NCBI GenBank assembly: GCA_032718475.1
Contig: JAUCBJ010005426.1
Span: 1-61,594 of the forward strand
Source: Nemertoderma westbladi
Lineage: Eukaryota > Xenacoelomorpha > Nemertodermatida > Nemertodermatidae
Direction of reading: 5' to 3'
DNA length: 61,594 bases
A program made the translations under genes and the position numbers. Below, piece by piece: positions 60,235 to 61,594 of this stretch (position 1 is its first letter; each line of letters begins with the position of its first letter). Below the pieces are notes generated by a model. It was not told the origin of the DNA and did no database searches. It worked only from the letters and a program-made list of their open reading frames with translations.

Positions 60235-61594
60235 ACACGTTCGTGGGGACTTCGCGCAGCACGAGGCCTAGTTATTATATACAAATTAAAATGCAGCGAC
60301 TGTATCACAAAATCAGGTTTTGAGAAATTTACCCACACCACCAATCAATCAAAGAAAGGTGGACAGTACGTGTTCACCCCTTTTAATCTCCCCCCCCCCC
60401 CCCACCCTTCCCAACCACCAATACATAACCGCGACATCTACCACCCACGGAAGGGTAGCACGAACTTATTTCCAATCGCACGTTAAATATGCAAAGCCAG
60501 GTGGTTTATAGGAATATAATAAACGCAGTACTCGTTTTCATTATAAGCCTCTTTGCGTTCGTCCTGTTTTGTATTTAAATATATTTCTTAAACGCAAGCT
60601 AGGACGATCTTTATAATAATAATAACTAGGGATGCGATCAATATGTGAAGCCAGGTGGTTTATATAATAATTTAGTCAACGCAGTACTCGTCTTCATTAT
60701 ATGCCTCGTTGCGCTCGTCGCTTGTCCTGTTTTGTCATAAAATATTTTTCCTAAACACAGACTGTCGATCTTTATACAGTTATAACTATGCGAAGTTTCG
60801 AAACTGTGCGAGTAACTGTTGATACATCTATGTGGAGATGTGTGATATGTGGAGATGTGTGATACAACGCCAACGCATCTTATGCCGATGTAGTAATATG
60901 GGTATTGAAATAATATTAAATCAATTTACACTCTTAAAGCTGCAGCGAAAAAATGTAGCTAATTTCCTAGGTTACATATAAAATAATAATATTATTTTTA
61001 AGAACATTAATTTTACTACTTTGCAAAAATTCAATTAAAAAATAACCAGACATATACATTGTGGAATAAACTATTTCAGAAGCCTACAACAGCCATGCCA
61101 TGGATTGTATTTATGTTATTATATCTGTCATTTAACTGAGATAGCAATAGTAGTAATAGTCGAACGGTTATGCGGCCCGTCCAGCCTATAATAAACACAA
61201 TTCAGTGATTGGGCTGGAATAGCAATACTGGTTGCCTCTATTACAATTCCTCTCAGGTTAGTCTACAGCCACAACTCCCAGCAGCTAGCTCCACACCAGC
61301 AGAGACTTGACCAATAATGGGAAGGATTAAATTTGTACTCAATAATTGTGCGGTTTAATTACGTTTAGATCAATTAAAGACACATTTATTAAAGCAAATC
61401 ACTTAAACTAATTAAAAACTATAATAGAATGGCGTATGGGGATTATATCTGTATAATTTTTAAGTATAATTATTTAAATCTTATACTGTAAAACAATTAA
61501 TTTCCTTTAAAAGGCAGGTTGAAAATGGCGTTTTCACCGCAATCAACTTAATTAACTAATTAACTGCTATTATCTTAGCTCCTCGAAGGCCACA
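60235..61594. mobile_element. Dispersed repeat, right copy of the window-end inverted pair
   Basis: Reverse complement of 891-1752, starting ACACGTTCGTGGGGACTTCG and running off the window edge, where TAGCTCCTCGAAGGCCACA matches the left copy at 891-909. A segment of about 500 bp (roughly 61015-61515) is absent from the left copy, so one copy has gained or lost DNA. Holds a poly-C run near 60390-60404 opposite the left copy's poly-G. Not coding. Confidence 0.8.

Overview
This is animal nuclear DNA, most likely from a marine invertebrate; I cannot name the species. The evidence is a multi-exon gene with GT-AG introns, animal-type PSMA4 and SLC52 proteins, LINE, Tc1/mariner-type and Helentron-like elements, and blocks rich in TAGGCCTA palindromes. 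There are no operons, phage genes or CRISPR. Slightly over half the window is tandem repeats of at least nine unrelated families. Almost all long open frames inside those arrays are artefacts of repeat periodicity.

Genes. A large minus-strand gene can be rebuilt from seven exons: 32163-32635 (start codon), 29502-30924, 28558-29108, 27051-27225, 20809-20955, 8259-8465 and 2089-2745. Every junction is in phase. The joined coding sequence is 3633 nt (1211 codons) and runs on beyond the last exon seen. The protein is mostly low-complexity, Ser/Arg/Asp-rich and unrecognised. Its intron 5 (about 12 kb) holds two intronless genes: PSMA4, proteasome subunit alpha-4 (9942-10694, plus), and an SLC52-type riboflavin transporter (12862-14259, minus).

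Layout. 1-1891: a broken LINE endonuclease split by a repeat whose inverted copy occupies the right edge (60235-61594). 2089-8465: exons 7 and 6 flanking a TIR-bounded element that carries a 3.65-kb array of 21-bp units. 8466-20808: intron 5, with the two nested genes, a decayed LINE and a 6-kb array of 32-bp units. 20809-32635: exons 5 to 1, with arrays of 33, 68 and 19 bp and a Tc1/mariner-type transposon. 33573-49014: Helentron-like elements, a LINE reverse transcriptase pseudogene, and a 41/43-bp array. 40199-59900: a roughly 18-kb array of 19-bp units, interrupted by a Helentron-like insertion and organised on its right side into a 119-bp higher-order unit.

Main observations. (1) In two introns of the large gene, the 5' splice site lies in the first units of a long minisatellite, and every unit repeats a donor-like motif (GTAAGC in the 32-bp array, GTTAGT in the 19-bp array). 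(2) Several Helentron-like elements share a 3' hairpin (AGCCAGC-NN-GCTGGCT type) ending in CTAG or CTAA, with an 11-bp class asymmetric inverted repeat; one appears to have its 5'-terminal hairpin unit amplified about 40 times. Both are inferences from sequence alone.
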